From Nitrospirota bacterium (GTDB taxonomy: Bacteria; Nitrospirota; Thermodesulfovibrionia; UBA6902), in NCBI GenBank assembly GCA_024277515.1, contig JAJRVB010000080.1:1-5837 (forward strand): 5,837 bases of DNA, written 5' to 3'. The notes below the pieces were generated by a model. The model made no database searches. It was not told the DNA's origin and was given only the letters and a program-made list of their open reading frames with translations. Of the stretch, positions 5,746-5,837 are shown piece by piece (position 1 is the stretch's first letter; each line of letters opens with the position of its first letter). The position numbers were made by a program, and so were the translations under genes.

Positions 5746-5837
5746 ATGAGTATGAGCGAATCATTAAGGCTGCATGTTCAGAGGATCACCAAACTGCCGA
5801 CCCTTCCGGAAATCGCCCAGAATATATTGTCTCTCGT
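5746..5837 (+). CDS. HDOD-domain signalling protein, N-terminal part only
   Basis: Only 30 codons are visible before the window ends. The protein begins MSMSESLRLH and continues with ITKLPTLPEIAQNILSL, the characteristic opening of the HDOD domain, in which the LPTLP element precedes the first long helix. HDOD proteins are relatives of HD phosphohydrolases that usually lack the catalytic residues and act in signalling, often linked to GGDEF, EAL, HD-GYP or receiver domains. Which of these follows cannot be seen here. AGGGA at 5734-5738 supports ATG 5746; ATG 5728 and ATG 5752 are in-frame alternatives. A promoter-like sequence lies just upstream, suggesting a separate transcription unit. Confidence 0.75.
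   Translation, partial: MSMSESLRLHVQRITKLPTLPEIAQNILSL

Noticed and set aside
1..5837. CRISPR array, tRNA or rRNA
   Set aside because: No regularly spaced direct repeats and no cloverleaf or rRNA-like sequence were seen on either strand.

Overview
The window carries seven genes, all on the + strand. G+C is moderate in the genes and much lower between them. The content suggests an anaerobic, respiring Gram-negative bacterium of the Nitrospirota or Desulfobacterota type: an exported multiheme c-type cytochrome, a TPR protein, a YkgJ-type cysteine-cluster protein, an HDOD signalling protein and strong AGGAGG-like ribosome binding sites. The phylum is an inference from gene content, not a sequence match.

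Region 1 (1-1698): a TPR-repeat protein is followed 17 bases later by an exported cytochrome with eight CXXCH heme motifs and an N-terminal beta-sandwich-like region. The two look like one transcription unit.

Region 2 (1699-1958): this AT-rich gap is the most notable non-coding part. Positions 1702-1875 have the full structure of a non-autonomous mobile element (MITE). There are 20-bp terminal inverted repeats (17/20 matching), an internal stem that makes the whole element a long imperfect palindrome, and a perfect 8-bp target duplication (AGTAGTGC) on both sides. The left duplication contains the cytochrome stop codon, so the element landed on the last codons without damaging the gene. A promoter-like sequence follows the element.

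Region 3 (1959-5674): four genes follow: a YkgJ-family protein, an LsrF-like class I thiolase/aldolase, a zinc-dependent medium-chain dehydrogenase and a PfkB-family sugar/nucleoside kinase. The last three look like a small metabolic module. By chemical logic, kinase plus dehydrogenase acting on a deoxypentose could produce exactly the dione phosphate that LsrF cleaves with CoA to acetyl-CoA and DHAP. This points to a possible CoA-dependent route for salvaging 5-deoxyribose or 1-deoxyxylulose, which is a hypothesis.

Region 4 (5675-5837): a good sigma70-like promoter begins in the last codons of the kinase gene and precedes the start of an HDOD-domain protein that runs off the right edge.
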